Below are positions 9,551 through 20,560 of a DNA stretch of 64,000 bases, in pieces (within the stretch, counting starts at the first letter, position 1; each line of letters begins with the position of its first letter). The stretch spans positions 434,001 to 498,000 of the forward strand of contig CATOGU010000108.1 in assembly GCA_951799445.1 (NCBI GenBank), read 5' to 3'. Both the position numbers and the translations under genes were made by a program. Below the pieces are notes generated by a model. That model worked only from the letters and a program-made list of their open reading frames with translations, ran no database searches and was not told the origin of the DNA. Source of the DNA: Pseudisothecium myosuroides (taxonomy: Eukaryota > Streptophyta > Bryopsida > Hypnales > Lembophyllaceae).

Positions 9551-9672
9551 TTGATTACGGGAGCCACTGATGGCATTGGACGTGCAATGACCATCCAAAT
9601 AGCTCAAAAGAAAATCGAGTCTTGTGGTTGCAATTTCAAAGAGCTTGCTAAGTATGAGATTTACTCCATATG
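9551..9672 (+). pseudogene. Fragment of a short-chain dehydrogenase/reductase
   Basis: An open stretch of about 40 codons reads TLITGATDGIGRAMTIQIAQ and continues for ~20 residues. TGATDGIGRA is the dinucleotide-binding glycine motif (TGxxxGxG) of short-chain dehydrogenases. The TDGIG form is typical of the 3-ketoacyl-CoA reductase group of fatty-acid elongation. The sequence becomes unrecognisable afterwards and there is no start codon or remaining domain, so this is an exon scrap next to the retroelement. Assignment to the KCR subgroup is a guess from the motif. Confidence 0.55.
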
Positions 9673-9681
9673 CGGCCCCCC

Positions 9682-9752
9682 AATGACCGGTTCAGCCGGT
9701 CACTAAACCCCTAATGACCGGTGACCACCGGTCACCAGATCCTGACTACCGG
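9682..9752. repeat. Cluster of ACCGGT palindromes
   Basis: Within 70 bases the sextet ACCGGT or its near form CCGGTCA occurs about six times in alternating orientation: GACCGGTTCAGCCGGTC, then GACCGGTGACCACCGGTCACC, then ACTACCGGTCG. Each can fold on itself. It may be a short foldback array or a protein-binding cluster; nothing in the sequence decides. Confidence 0.5.
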
Positions 9753-9958
9753 TCGATCCTTAATGAGTATGCTTATTGCGGCAAACCCGATAACTGCCTA
9801 TAGGGCACCAGAAAGCTGCATTCCAGTTTCAAAACTCTCTTCCGCGAATACACACTCCAGATCAAGAAAAGACGTGAAACCTTTCCTTCCATTAAAATTG
9901 TGCAGCATACCAATATCCCAACCCCCAGCACACTGCTGCTGCAAATCCAACTACTCAC

Positions 9959-10276
9959 CTGCAACTCCACAAGTTCTGAAGCAAAGCTCCAAACCACTCC
10001 GATTGTGATACCCCAGCCCAATAAGAAACTGGCCAAAAAGTTGCCCTCCAGATTGCCCACCGAGAATGCCACGCTCATCACGTCTTTGGTGTGCGGCCCG
10101 AGAGGCTCTGCATAGCAACGAACTCGCTCTAGCTCCTCCTTGGCTGCACCAATCCCTCCAGTCGTTGCAGACGACGTGTTCTCCGAGCTCGGATCTGGAT
10201 GAGACACTTTGCTACTAGCCTTTGTACTGACTGGCTTGGACTCTTCCGTCGCAATCAGATTCTCAGTCCGTCTCCA
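9959..10276 (-). pseudogene. First-exon-like open frame with one membrane segment
   Basis: On the minus strand a frame runs open from just after a TGA at 10277 to a strong splice donor (GCAG|GTGAGT) at 9959/9958. It encodes an acidic, Ser-rich N-terminus, then ELERVRCYAEPLGPHTKDV and a hydrophobic segment (FLASFLLGWGITIGVVW). An ATG at 10277 begins METD but is one base out of frame and stops at once, which would fit a one-base insertion in the first codons. No following exon is recognisable downstream, where the dehydrogenase scrap lies on the other strand. I do not recognise the family. It is likely a broken first exon of a membrane protein gene. Confidence 0.4.
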
Positions 10277-10447
10277 TCACCCTGATCTTATTCGCTTCAG
10301 CTGGAGAGAACCCAAATCCATAACGAAGCAGCAGAAACGCCTGACCGGGCTGCTGGCTGCGCCTCATGCAATTGAGCGCTCTTCCAGGGAACAAACCAGC
10401 CCAATACAGGGGACTCCAAGGGATATCGTAATGATACTAAAACGCAA

Positions 10448-10474
10448 TTTTTTTTTTTTTTTTTTTTTTTTTTT
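10448..10474. repeat. Run of 27 T (poly-A on the minus strand)
   Basis: An uninterrupted T27 is followed by CAGATGG. On the minus strand this is a poly-A tail ending a stretch that holds GTTCGATTG, which is close to a Pol III B box. A retroposed or SINE-like insertion on the minus strand is possible, but no target duplication was found. The surrounding 10.28-11.0 kb holds no supported gene. Confidence 0.5.
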
Positions 10475-10999
10475 CAGATGGCAGGGAACAATCGAACTGT
10501 CCGCAGGCTGTTGACCATTGCCAAGTACCAAGCTCGATCAAGGCAGGTGGTCTTTGTGAAAACGTACCAACACCTGTCTATGCTCACTACCAAAACGACC
10601 ACTAATTTCAGGGAACCACTCTCGAACTCCCATTTTCTCATAGTACACTTGCAAGTATTTCTCTTTCTCTCACTCTCCCCCCAAAGCCCCAAGTCCTTCC
10701 TTAGAGGAAATTTAGGAGAGAGACAACCTTTTCCCCTAAGCCAAGTGAATAGTGAATTGCCAAAGGAATAGTGTCAAATTTTCTCTTAGGTGGCGCGTTT
10801 CTAACCCACCCTTTTTCTATCCTAACCCGCAAAGCCGAGTGAATAGTACACCCAACTTCAAACTATGGGTTTAGGACCCATTTCCAAAGCTAAAACACCC
10901 TAAAACCATGGCTATGGTGCTACAACTTCAAGTTGTCTTGCAATTCCAGCACACGCAAAACATCTCAAAAACACTCAAAAACTCAATTTTGAACTAATT

Positions 11000-11765
11000 T
11001 AGGTGTCAATTTTCACTACGTATACACCTATAAACATAGCGAGATCTTTTTCAAGTAATAAGAATGAGGAAAAGCTTCTAGAGAAACTGGAAAAACCTCA
11101 TTATCAAACTACAATAGTCAAGCCAATGCCACTCTTCAAGAGTAAATGCATGTTTGGATGGAGTTCCGGGAGGCAAGCCTCTCACTCCATCATGTAGGAG
11201 ACTCAACTTGAAAAAGATGAGTCTCCAAAACGTCCACGTGAAGGTCAAGGGGTTTGAGGTCCCCAACTGAGATGTCGGGACCCCATTGACGTCTTGGGCG
11301 CTCCAAACCTCCTTTATCACCTCCACGACTCCGCAATCGCCATCCGATGCAGAATCCAAGCCCACGCGACTCTCATGACACTTTTATCGAAGGTTCTGCT
11401 AAGTATTTTAGGAGATTGTCAAATATTTTAATAACACAGAAAACCTAATGCAATTCACTATGTGACAATTCAAATCCATTCAAACGAGTTTTGCTCAAAA
11501 AAATGATATCGATTCTGACAAGTTTTATCCGAACAAAATGATAATAATTTCCTTCGAAACGAATTAAGATAGAATTTGAAGATCTTCATTTAGAAATCAA
11601 AAACAATAAAATATTGGTAGTAGCACCAGCGATTCCAACCATCCAAATGAAATCTGAACCTCAGAATTCACACTTTCATTTTACGTGTATCAAGTTCAAA
11701 ATGTTCTTTCAAATAGTAGTTTATGATGGTTTTTCCTAAGTGTTCAATTTTAGAGATGAGTAGGA
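11000..11765. repeat. Diverged copy of a dispersed repeat also present near 35.4 and 39.4 kb
   Basis: The part from about 11480 (AAAAAATGATAT, GAATTAAGATAGAATTTGAA, AGAAATCAAAA, then CACTTTCATT, AAATAGTAGTTTATGATGG and TTTTTCCTAAGTG) follows the same order of words as 39410-39630 and partly 35460-35600. It is clearly older than the two copies at 35 and 39 kb. No ORF of note is present. Confidence 0.5.
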
Positions 11766-12055
11766 ACATGCAAGGATTAAACTTTTTAACCCCACGATAT
11801 GCTACACAAACTTGTTTTTTCACCCTAAATGCAAATATTTTGGAATTTGGGCAAAGAAGAATTCTAGATTTTTTGAGACCCATTTTCATACTAGTTGGGT
11901 GTAAGATCCTATGGTCAATTGTGAGGAAATTTTAGGGTTTAGGAATTTGGAAAGGGTTTACGGTTTAGGGTTGATGAAAAGCTTGGATGTTTGGAAACTA
12001 ACTAGGATATCCACGTGTGGATATTTGGAAACTAACGTCGGACCTTCCTTGGCGA

Positions 12056-12245
12056 TATGTAAAACACCCTGAACTTCTCTTAAGTTCAAAGCTTCGCCGT
12101 CCGGTTCGATTGAGATAAAACACCCTAAACTTCTCTAGTGGCTAAGTCAAAGCTTCGCTGTCCGGGGTGACTTGGTTTAAAACGCGCTAAACTTCTCTAG
12201 TAGCTAAGTCAAAGCTTCGCCGTCACGAAACGAAGTGGAATAGGT
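12056..12245. repeat. Three tandem copies of a ~62-bp unit
   Basis: The unit holds AAAACACCCTAAACTTCTCT and AAGTCAAAGCTTCGCCGTCC. Copies begin near 12059, 12117 and 12179 and diverge by substitutions. A partial inverted echo (GCGAAGCTTTGCCG) follows at about 12259. No gene is visible. Confidence 0.7.
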
Positions 12246-13555
12246 TCTTCCTCCTATGAGCGAAGCTTTGCCGTACGAGGGGGTAGTGTCAGTAACGTAG
12301 CAAGGACTAGGGGGTTTGGTCAATCCCACTGACCACAACCCGTGAAACGATAGACTTCCACTCAAGCACTAGAGGGCCCCCAAAGTGGCATCGCCAAGGT
12401 ACGGTGGGGGTGACCGCTAGGATTAGTACACTCGTATGACCACGTGCATCTTTGTGAGAATGTTTTGAAATGATTCCATTTCTATGCTTAGTGAAAGATA
12501 AGAGAGTTGAAAATGTACTTGTAAAATTTTACAACATTCCAAGAATTTTTCAATTTATATAGGAGCTTGCATTGCATGGTGGTCATTGGAATGAAAGTAT
12601 TGTTTGAATTCATTCTCCTAAGCAAATTGGCTACATTCTTGAAAAATTTCACAACATTTGGAATTGTATGTTATATAGGGAAAAAAATAGTGAGTAAGAA
12701 GAAGTTACAAGAGAATGATTCAAAATACAAGATTGTCAAGAATTTAGTTATAGAATTCAAAAATGTCAATCCCAATGGTTGTCATGTTGTATTAAAAAAT
12801 GTACATTATATTATATTATTTTTTCCCAAAAAATATTGAAAATAGAGTTAAATAAAGAATTTACAAAGTTTATTTTAGAGTAGGAAATCTGTAACTACAC
12901 GCAAAGTAAAACTCCTTGTAATTTTCATTTAATTAGGCAAAATGGAATGATTTAAAACTTTCCACGTATATATAAATTTAGCAAACCAATTATCGTAAAC
13001 CCAATTTTTGACCATGTAGTCAAAAGTTATGAAAATTGTTGGACCTTCAAAGAAAAATCATGTCCCCATGTTGTATGCAAATCTCGAAGAAATAAAAATT
13101 CCATTTGTAATGAGCTGCCCAAAATCGCTATGTTGCCAAAAAATATAGCTTGTTTTTCCAAGGGTTAAAAAGCAAATAGTCATCCATTGTTGCCAACTTC
13201 TATTTGTTTTATTCTTTTGTGCAGCAAGCTAATTCATACCAATGTAAACAATTCACAAGAGCTTTATTAAAAAATTGGCAACAATCCCAGCATACAAAAC
13301 ACGATTACCTGGAAAATTAAGAAATTTGATGTTACTTAAAAAAAATCATTGATTTTTGAATGTTATAAAATGAACAAAGACATCTCAGTGAATATATTCA
13401 TTAAATAAATAAGCTTTCTAACGTCAAGTAATATGCAATGAAATTTCGATCAATATTTCAATTTATCAATTCAATAAATAAAGTAATAAAAATTTAAAAT
13501 TATATAAATTAAAGCTCAATTTGAATTATTGGAGTATTACACACTTGGAGGAGAA
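12246..13555. other. AT-rich intergenic stretch; no gene seen
   Basis: This part contains short ORFs without family features (for example 12567-12839) and poly-A/T runs. Base use is that of the surrounding non-coding DNA. Nothing is supported. Confidence 0.4.
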
Positions 13556-15771
13556 TCGATGCCGAGGGCAGTGCCACCACCTGTTGTGTCTGGGTTTTGC
13601 ATTCTAAATTGCTCTATGCCGCCTCGACTGGTTTGCCCCACCTGTAGAAGACGAAGACGTGGTGTCTAATTTTCACAGAAAGCCTTCTTGCTTGACAGAA
13701 ATCGACTCAGGTGAGATGCTCAGTGCCTGCGAATATCGGTTGGTGAATTGTGGTTTGCGAATGGTTGGGTTCTTTTCGACTTGGTGTATTGTTAGTGGTC
13801 TTCTAAACTGAATGATTTTGAATTTCATGTGGTTGCGCTAGTGAAGACACTAATTGGTTTGATGATTGGCTTGAGAATAGTGGAATCGTTTCCAATGTCT
13901 TTGCATTTCCTTGTTCTAGAAAATCACAATTTCTGAATTTCGAGTGGTACTATTTGTCAGGACATTGATATCTATTAGAAAGGACATTTTACAATTGTAC
14001 GGATTTACGGAACACTATCTCCCTAGTGTCCCTTGAGTTTGTGGTTACTTTCAGCTTGCAAAGATGAGAATTCGGATTTCTTCTTCGACATTGGCGACCG
14101 CCCCTGCACATGGCGAAGACAATTTGATTGACAAGGCTCGAATTTGCACAGAGCTGGTAAGTAACTTCGCTTTTTTAGGATTTTTGTTCTTGACTTCTTC
14201 TTTCTATTTCTTGGGTTTGGGGAGTTCAACCACATCATTCTTTGAAGGAGCTCCTGACACTTTTGACACGTTTGCTCGTTGAAGGATGAGTCATTCAAGA
14301 TGCTCTAATCCTATGACATCTTCTTCCTTGGCACACATCTTCTTACATCTTGAGTTCCAGAATTCAGGGGATTTTGGAGAAGGAAGTCGTTGTCATCAGT
14401 CACTTGGAAAGATTCTGGATTGACATTTGTGAGAAAGATGAATTACCATGCTGTTGCTTTCCTATTCTCAGTCACGTTTATTGAATTCGAATCATATCTT
14501 GTTGTTTTTTATGATGGCAGATGTGGCAGATGCATTCATACCCTAAACTTGCAAATGCTATTAAGCGATAGACGTTATGGTTCGCATTTGAAATCATGGA
14601 CCTAAATGGGAGTGCAGGAAACGCAGGTGAGAGCAAGGCACAACATTTCTTCTAGTCTTACCCCTTTTTCTCTTGGCTGTGTTTAAGCAATGGTGCTGTT
14701 TAGGCTTTTGTGATATCCACCATCTAATTAGTGAACCATCTTTGAATCCTGCAGAATTTTCATGTGACAGGTTATTTGCAGTTTTAGGTGGTGAAGGGCT
14801 TGATAGTTGATAAACATGTATATTCTTGATGTTCTTTGTTTACAATTGGACGAATTTAGAATTCATTGCAATTTCTGTTCATTACCCAACTGTGTTGACA
14901 GCATTATGGTTGACAGAAAAAACCCAATATGCTTTGGCAGAAAAGATTACGTACTTGATAGTTTATTGATTTTCTGCAGTGATGGAAAAGGTTAGAGAGA
15001 AGGAGATGCTGAGTTCATACTCAAACACTATGGGGTGATGAAGATGTTCTCTGAAATTAACACTACAATGGGCAAGTTGTAGTGGACGAAGCCGAACTTG
15101 AGGCTGAGGATGCTTAGGGTGATTTGTTTGGAGCTCTAATTGGCCTAGCCACATTGGCTATGATTGAAGGGGACATACCCTTGTGGTTCAAATATTTCGG
15201 GAGGTTCTTTCACATACTGCAGAAAATGCTCAAGTGGTCCGTGTTGACCTGCTTCAAAAACACAAATCAACTCCGGTGAGACGCTCGGTTACTTCAAAGT
15301 TCAAGAAAGCAAGTATGATTTCTTCGCTTTGGGAATTCACATTTTCAAAGGCAATCTTTTAATTATTTCATCATGTGTATGTTCAGATTTAATATAATTT
15401 TAACTTGAATATCTCTTGGTCTATTTTCCCTCACACCAATCTATTCAAGGGCTGATGAAGATCTAAAACATTGGTCTGCATGTGAACAATGAATTCCTGA
15501 ATCTAATTTTCACATTTTTCCATTCATGCTTCTGGAGCTACTCCCTTCATTTCAATTTTTGTGCTCCTTTTAACTTCTCATGGAATGATTGAATCCTGAA
15601 AGATGCTCAAGCAATACTATAGGATGTCCAGTCTGTGCGTATGAGATTGATTTTGATTTGAATGCTTAGACCTCGAAGAATGTTTGAACTCTGTGGAACG
15701 TAATGTGTGCAGATACAGGAGGCGATGGTGGAGGTGCTAAGTAGGTTGGAGCAATGACCTGATCATATGAA
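13556..15771 (+). pseudogene. Decayed or unrecognised multi-exon gene
   Basis: This region is less AT-rich than its flanks and shows several good splice signals with short open stretches: a stretch ending at CAG|GTGAGA (13710), an exon candidate at 14050-14155 (MRIRISSSTLATAPAHG to a CTG|GTAAGT donor), a CAG|GTGAGA near 14630, an acceptor CTGCAG before 14969, and a last exon candidate IQEAMVEVLSRLEQ after TGTGCAG at 15714. The coding-looking part near 15010-15285 (GDAEFILKHYGVMKMFSEIN, GALIGLATLAMIEGDIPLWF) needs one frame change and has an in-frame TAG. I do not recognise the family. It reads as a decayed host gene; a spliced non-coding transcript is the alternative. Confidence 0.35.
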
Positions 15772-17579
15772 TCACTTTTGTTAGAGAGCTTCATGATCAA
15801 TTACTTGAGAGCAATCACTTGGGTGAAGTTGAAAAACATTAAAACATGATGATTTTTAGAAATGTGGGATTTGGAATGGAAGTTGCTCCATTGGAGCTAG
15901 TAGTGTTTACACTATTTAATGTATTTTAATATACTTGTCTTCTAGTATGATATTTGATTTGGAGCAATTAGAGTTACTTTATTGTACTGGTTTGGTTGAA
16001 TCATAGTGTTTGTAGAAATAGTGATTCAGGATTGTACATGTACTTTTTCAAGGATTACAGATATGAAGATGAAATTGTGATGTGCATAAATATTGTATTG
16101 AAATTTACTGTCATTGAAACCGAAAATGTAATCACTTGAAGAATTTTGTATTTTGTAATGCATACACATGTAGAATAATTGAGGTATTGTTCTAATAAAA
16201 CATTTTTACACTTGCAATATTATAACAGTATAGTTGTCGAACAAATTCTCATGAAAACATGTACATTTCAGTATTGAAAATTAATTGATGCAATACACCA
16301 ATTCTACAAACATGCAATATTGCATCAATTTCCATTAATTATACTTTCATTATTGAATAACAATATTGAAAGTTTGTTGTTAAAATATATTTCCTACACA
16401 GCATCGCAATATATCCACAGTTCACAAAAAGTATGTCAATGCTACTAAATTGTAAACATTTTGCAATATTGAAACACACCATTTCCATTAGCGCTACAAT
16501 AATGTTTACCAAGTTCCTTATAAACATTAATTTTGTATAGTTGTAGTACTGCATGCATACCCCTAATTTTCAATATTGTTACAATACTACATCCGTATTG
16601 GACTATTAACAGCTTGCAACCATATTGAAACAGTACTGCAACATCACAGATGGGTCCCCCCCCTTTTTTCCCGATGAGTAGTCTTTTCAGGCTCTTTCTT
16701 TGATAACTGTTCATTAGTCAATTAGTTCCTCAAGGGGAGAATATTAGCTGATCCCTAGGCTTGGTTTGAGTTCTTTGTGCCTTCTTTATTGTAGTACTCC
16801 ACTATCTGGTCCAGTTCATTTGCAAAATCAACGAGGACATGACTAGCATTCGCACTTGTAGAGATTAACATGAGAAGCTTACTATCATGTGTTGGGAACT
16901 GTTGCGTGAAGATACTTCCATGACAAGACCATGACAACCCAAATTTTAGAACCCCTAAAGCAATGCATTTTTCATTAGTTCCTAATTATTCCTGGAAGAC
17001 TCTAGGCTCTCTAAATAGTATTCCTCCCTGTTCCTGATTTCCAAAAGGTAATTGCTCTAGAAAAATTGGGTTAAAAAGAATTTATGTAATTGCCTGTACT
17101 AACACACCATCACTATAACTGTCGAGCTAATCACAAAACAAACAGCCATCGCAGTCAAGCTAATTACAGATCAAACAACCATCACAATAAGAAGGGAAGT
17201 GACATTTATGGAGACGTCGAGGTGTCCGAATTTTTTAGATGGTTCTCCCTGAATCTCATGCCGAGATTGAAGGCGGAACCCAAAGAGGGAACTCATAGCA
17301 GGATCTTATGACGATTGAAGCAGTTGCAGAGGCATCTGTTGCTGAGCTAATTCCATTCTTCTACTGCTTGAATGTATTGACCACAAATCTATCCTCTTAC
17401 TCTAAATTCAAGCTGCACATAGAAGAAAACTTGCATGCACCCATTCACCAAGGAAGAATGAAACACAAGCAAGCATCTGACATTAATGTGAAGAAAAATG
17501 CTTCCAGCAGTAGAAAGATTAAAAAAATCTGCTACAAAGCTCCTGAAACAGATGTCTCTCAAACATGTTTGGACGTACA
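15772..17579. other. AT-rich intergenic stretch; no supported gene
   Basis: Between 16150 and 16650 the word CAATATTG recurs many times in both orientations, giving many small foldbacks. A C10/T6 run lies at 16653-16668. A 60-codon minus-strand frame (16755-16937) and short plus-strand frames near 17090-17680 lack family motifs or splice context and are not called. Confidence 0.4.
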
Positions 17580-18623
17580 TCATGGACTCCATTTCCTGAA
17601 ATCCATGATTGCTGCATTTGACCCTGGCTCCCAACTACTATACGCTGCTCTCTCCCTAGAAAGAGGAACAGGATCGGGTTGAAGAAGTTCGGTGTAAGGC
17701 ACCCTATGATCAGCCAATCTAGCACGAAGGGGTAGTGCATGTGGTGTTGGGCGCAGGAGATTGGGTTTGAATGTGGGTTCCCCGATAATTTTTGGGGGCA
17801 TCATTCTTGCCAGCAGGCCCTTGCGGTAGGATTTGCAAACTGGTTCGTCCACCGCCTGTGAACCCTCTCCATCTCCACTGCACAGGGGCAGGTTGTGTCC
17901 AAGTGGATCCCCGATTTGCTGTTCCTCTGTGCTACATGGAGCAAGGCCATGTTTGACCAAATCCTTGACAATCTTTACAGGCATCGTTCTTACCACCTGG
18001 CCCTTCCGAGTAGGTCTGTAATCCGGCACATCCACCAACTGTTGACCCTCTCCGTCTCCACTGCATGGAACAGGGCCACGTCCAACCAAATCCCTAATTT
18101 GCTGCCCATCTGCGCTGCATGAAGCAAGGCTACGTCCAACAAGACCTTCCATTTTGGTGGGCATCGATCTTGCCACAAGGCCCTTGCGACGAGGCCTGCA
18201 AATTGGTTCATCCACCAACCCTGGACCCTCTCTGTCCTCACCGCACAGAGGGAGGTTGTTTTCGATTGGATCTGCAGGTCGCTGGACATCTGCACTGCAT
18301 GTAGCAAGGTCATGCCCAACCAGATCTTGTGTTTGATGTTCTGCTTTGCTGTCCATCTCCCCTTCAGAATCAGACGTCAAAATCAATGGGTTTTCACGCC
18401 CCAAGCCCACCACACACACACCCCGTGGACTCTCTGTGTGTCCACCGAATTGGGTGAAATCAAGTCCAAATGGATCCTCAATCTGTTGCTCCTCCTCCTC
18501 ATCTGACCATGCAATGGGCTCAAAGGGACAGGAATCCCCAGCCAGGGACACGGCATCTTGTCCAAGCTTCTCGTCCAACACCATGGCCACGCTGAAGAAC
18601 CACACACCCCACAACCACAACAT
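17580..18623 (-). CDS. Hypothetical disordered protein with three ~60-residue repeats
   Basis: This is an uninterrupted 347-codon frame with an ATG at 18623 (a second Met at residue 14 is an alternative start). The first ~14 residues are hydrophobic with many Trp and could be a signal anchor. Residues 30-95 are acidic (WSDEEEEQQIEDPF). Three tandem repeats follow at about 100-158, 159-218 and 219-279. Each has a D-L/P-V/L-G block, a CSADGQQ-like block, an LPLCSGDGEG-like block, then VDEP and a basic RKGLVARSMPTK-like end. A Pro/Arg-rich tail ends at 347. I recognise no family. Repeat differences are mostly substitutions that keep the frame, which supports coding under constraint. The alternative is a non-coding 180-bp tandem repeat that happens to stay open. 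Confidence 0.5.
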   Translation of the reverse strand: MLWLWGVWFFSVAMVLDEKLGQDAVSLAGDSCPFEPIAWSDEEEEQQIEDPFGLDFTQFGGHTESPRGVCVVGLGRENPLILTSDSEGEMDSKAEHQTQDLVGHDLATCSADVQRPADPIENNLPLCGEDREGPGLVDEPICRPRRKGLVARSMPTKMEGLVGRSLASCSADGQQIRDLVGRGPVPCSGDGEGQQLVDVPDYRPTRKGQVVRTMPVKIVKDLVKHGLAPCSTEEQQIGDPLGHNLPLCSGDGEGSQAVDEPVCKSYRKGLLARMMPPKIIGEPTFKPNLLRPTPHALPLRARLADHRVPYTELLQPDPVPLSRERAAYSSWEPGSNAAIMDFRKWSP

Positions 18624-18954
18624 TCAAAATAGTATCTCTAGTCATATAGCTAGTGAAATCATTGCTAGAAATGGTAATGTATACAGAACGGCTTTAAAGT
18701 GCGTTGCCACAACATACATGTCGTGGGTGTTGGGTGAAGTTGTCACCTGCAAAGGGAAATATTTCCAAACCAAACAAACACCTGTTCCTACAACCGACGC
18801 GCTGTAAATCATGGGCTTAAGAGAAGAAATGTACATCTGACAAAATGAGATTCTCACCGGCTGAGCTCCTGGCCAGCACCTCCTTCTTGTGTAGCTTAGT
18901 TGTATTTTAGATTGGATACAAGAGAAGATACGTCTGCGTCATCTGCATGCATCT

Positions 18955-19110
18955 AGTTGTTCACGGCCATCAATTAACACAAAATTTTGAGCAGTTCACT
19001 ATGTGTGCATGGCAATCAACACAATAGTACTGGCAGTTGTAGGCATTGCATGGCGATCAACACAAAACTACTGGCAGTTAACTAGCGTAGACATGCCATT
19101 TACGGCACAG
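18955..19110. repeat. Dispersed ~45-60-bp unit, two or three tandem copies
   Basis: The words GGC(C/A)ATCAA(C/TT)ACACAA and TACTGGCAGTT recur at about 18963, 19010 and 19050, spaced 40-45 bases. The same unit appears once near 19866-19905 and, inverted, at 24715-24880. A short frame over it (19003-19323) is not called as a gene. Confidence 0.55.
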
Positions 19111-20226
19111 TTCCAATTACCAGACAGCGTCCATGTCGATCGTCGGACAAGAACTGTGCAATACTTGGACTTTGCAAACGTGACAGTCGGAACCACCCAA
19201 ACCTTCTTCCAAACCTCAAAGAACAACTCTGAAATTACACAGTCTCTCACAGCATCAAGACTGGGAAACAAATGTGAAATGCCTCTCCTCTTCTCACACA
19301 ACGCTTCCAATTCAGAGACATGAAAGCTCTGTCAACATTGAATCAACGCTTTGTTTGGTTGTTTCTCCTAAACCCTTGCAATCGCACACTCGATCCTCAA
19401 AGATTCGCACTCATAGTAAAGCTCACAGCTGGGAAATTAGTGACCACTCCAGTAGACCCATTGGGCAACACTTGATGCAATTCAAAAACCCCGCAATCAG
19501 CAAACTGGGGGGTGGATCGATCCACTAGACAAAGAATTGGAGGAAGGTTTCAAACTTTGGGTACGCAATTTTGTGCCACCGCACAGTCACCGCACACTGT
19601 GCGGTGACTAGCTGTGAGGTTTTTTTAACAAGATTCTAGCCTTGTTACCTTCCATTTCGAATGAAATTTGCAAGAGGAACCTTTTTGCGTCCTATTTTTT
19701 GGAAACAAATCTTAACATGGCATTTAATAATCGTGCCAAGTTTAAGAGCTTGCAAGTTTTTATAATATTAGGGAGAAGAATTTGAATTTTGCCTGTGCAG
19801 TCATTGGCAAGTTTACCCTACACGTGCATGGTGTACACTCAACACTACTCGTAGTTGCAAGCATGTTCACGGCCATCAACACAAAACCAGTGGCAGTAGT
19901 CTACGTGCTTGCTGCCTTCAATACTAAACTCTACAGGTACTAGTTGTATGGGACCATGCTCTTCTCCACCTCCTTTCAAAAAATTCAACTCCACGAATTT
20001 GTACTAGCCTGTTGTAGGAATGTGTGGATAGAAATTCAAAAATTTGGTCCACATGGATTGAAAGATTATAATGTTCGAGGTTGGAAGATTTTTTTATTTT
20101 AATTTAATTTTTTACCTTGCTCGACGAGGCCAATAGACTTTAACTCCTCCTAGGATGAGATTTTTATACTACGCATGGCAATTTTCATATTTATGGAAAT
20201 AAAAGTACAAAAAATCCTGACAACAG

Positions 20227-20413
20227 TTGGATGCATCAAATCTATCGCCCGACCATCATCCGATCCCTGGAACAATATCACTATTGCTTGATTGGAGGCA
20301 ACTACCTAGTATGCTATATTACGGTCCGGACATCTTCTTCAGAGTTTCATGTCTTGGATTCAAAAACCCTCACTCACGTGCCTATTGTGCATGTTTTTTT
20401 TTTATATACATAA
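20227..20413 (+). pseudogene. Possible fragment of a carotenoid cleavage dioxygenase-like protein
   Basis: A 60-codon open stretch contains GGNYLVCYITVRTSSSEFHV followed by LDSKTLTHVPIVHV. In the carotenoid oxygenase family a late block has the pattern of a Y-L-V-C/T-Y-V strand, then S-E-F/L-x-V-L-D-A-K-T-L and V-A-x-V-H-L-P. The match is to that block only. The frame has no upstream or downstream continuation, runs into poly-T, and lacks the family's iron-binding His residues in this short piece. It is a gene scrap at best, and the assignment is from pattern memory. Confidence 0.3.
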
Positions 20414-20435
20414 TAAAACCAAAAGGAAAATGTCC

Positions 20436-20560
20436 ATCAACCCCTAAACTTCTTTTGTGAACCCTAAACCCTTGGACAAATTCCTTCACTGTAGCTACGC
20501 ATCTGACGGTGCTACGCTGCAGGCCTAAACCCTACTCGCTCCGCTTTGTAGGGTTTAGGT
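20436..20560. repeat. Dispersed repeat ending in a telomere-like hairpin (copy 1)
   Basis: The part from about 20490 (TGTAGCTACGC, TGACGGTGCTACGCTGCAGG) ends in CCTAAACCCTAC (20524-20535), a 12-base loop TCGCTCCGCTTT, and GTAGGGTTTAGG (20548-20559), a perfect 12-bp inverted repeat of telomere-type sequence. A second copy lies at 26130-26256. Confidence 0.75.

Noticed and set aside
10209..10771. Plus-strand frames around the T27 run
   Set aside because: They oppose the exon-like frame on the minus strand or begin at the T-run; no motifs.
16755..16937. 60-codon minus-strand frame ending EYYNKEGTKNSNQA
   Set aside because: Protein-like in feel, but no start context, no recognised family and no neighbouring exons.
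19003..19323. 106-codon plus-strand frame
   Set aside because: Its first third is the dispersed repeat unit; no family or splice context.
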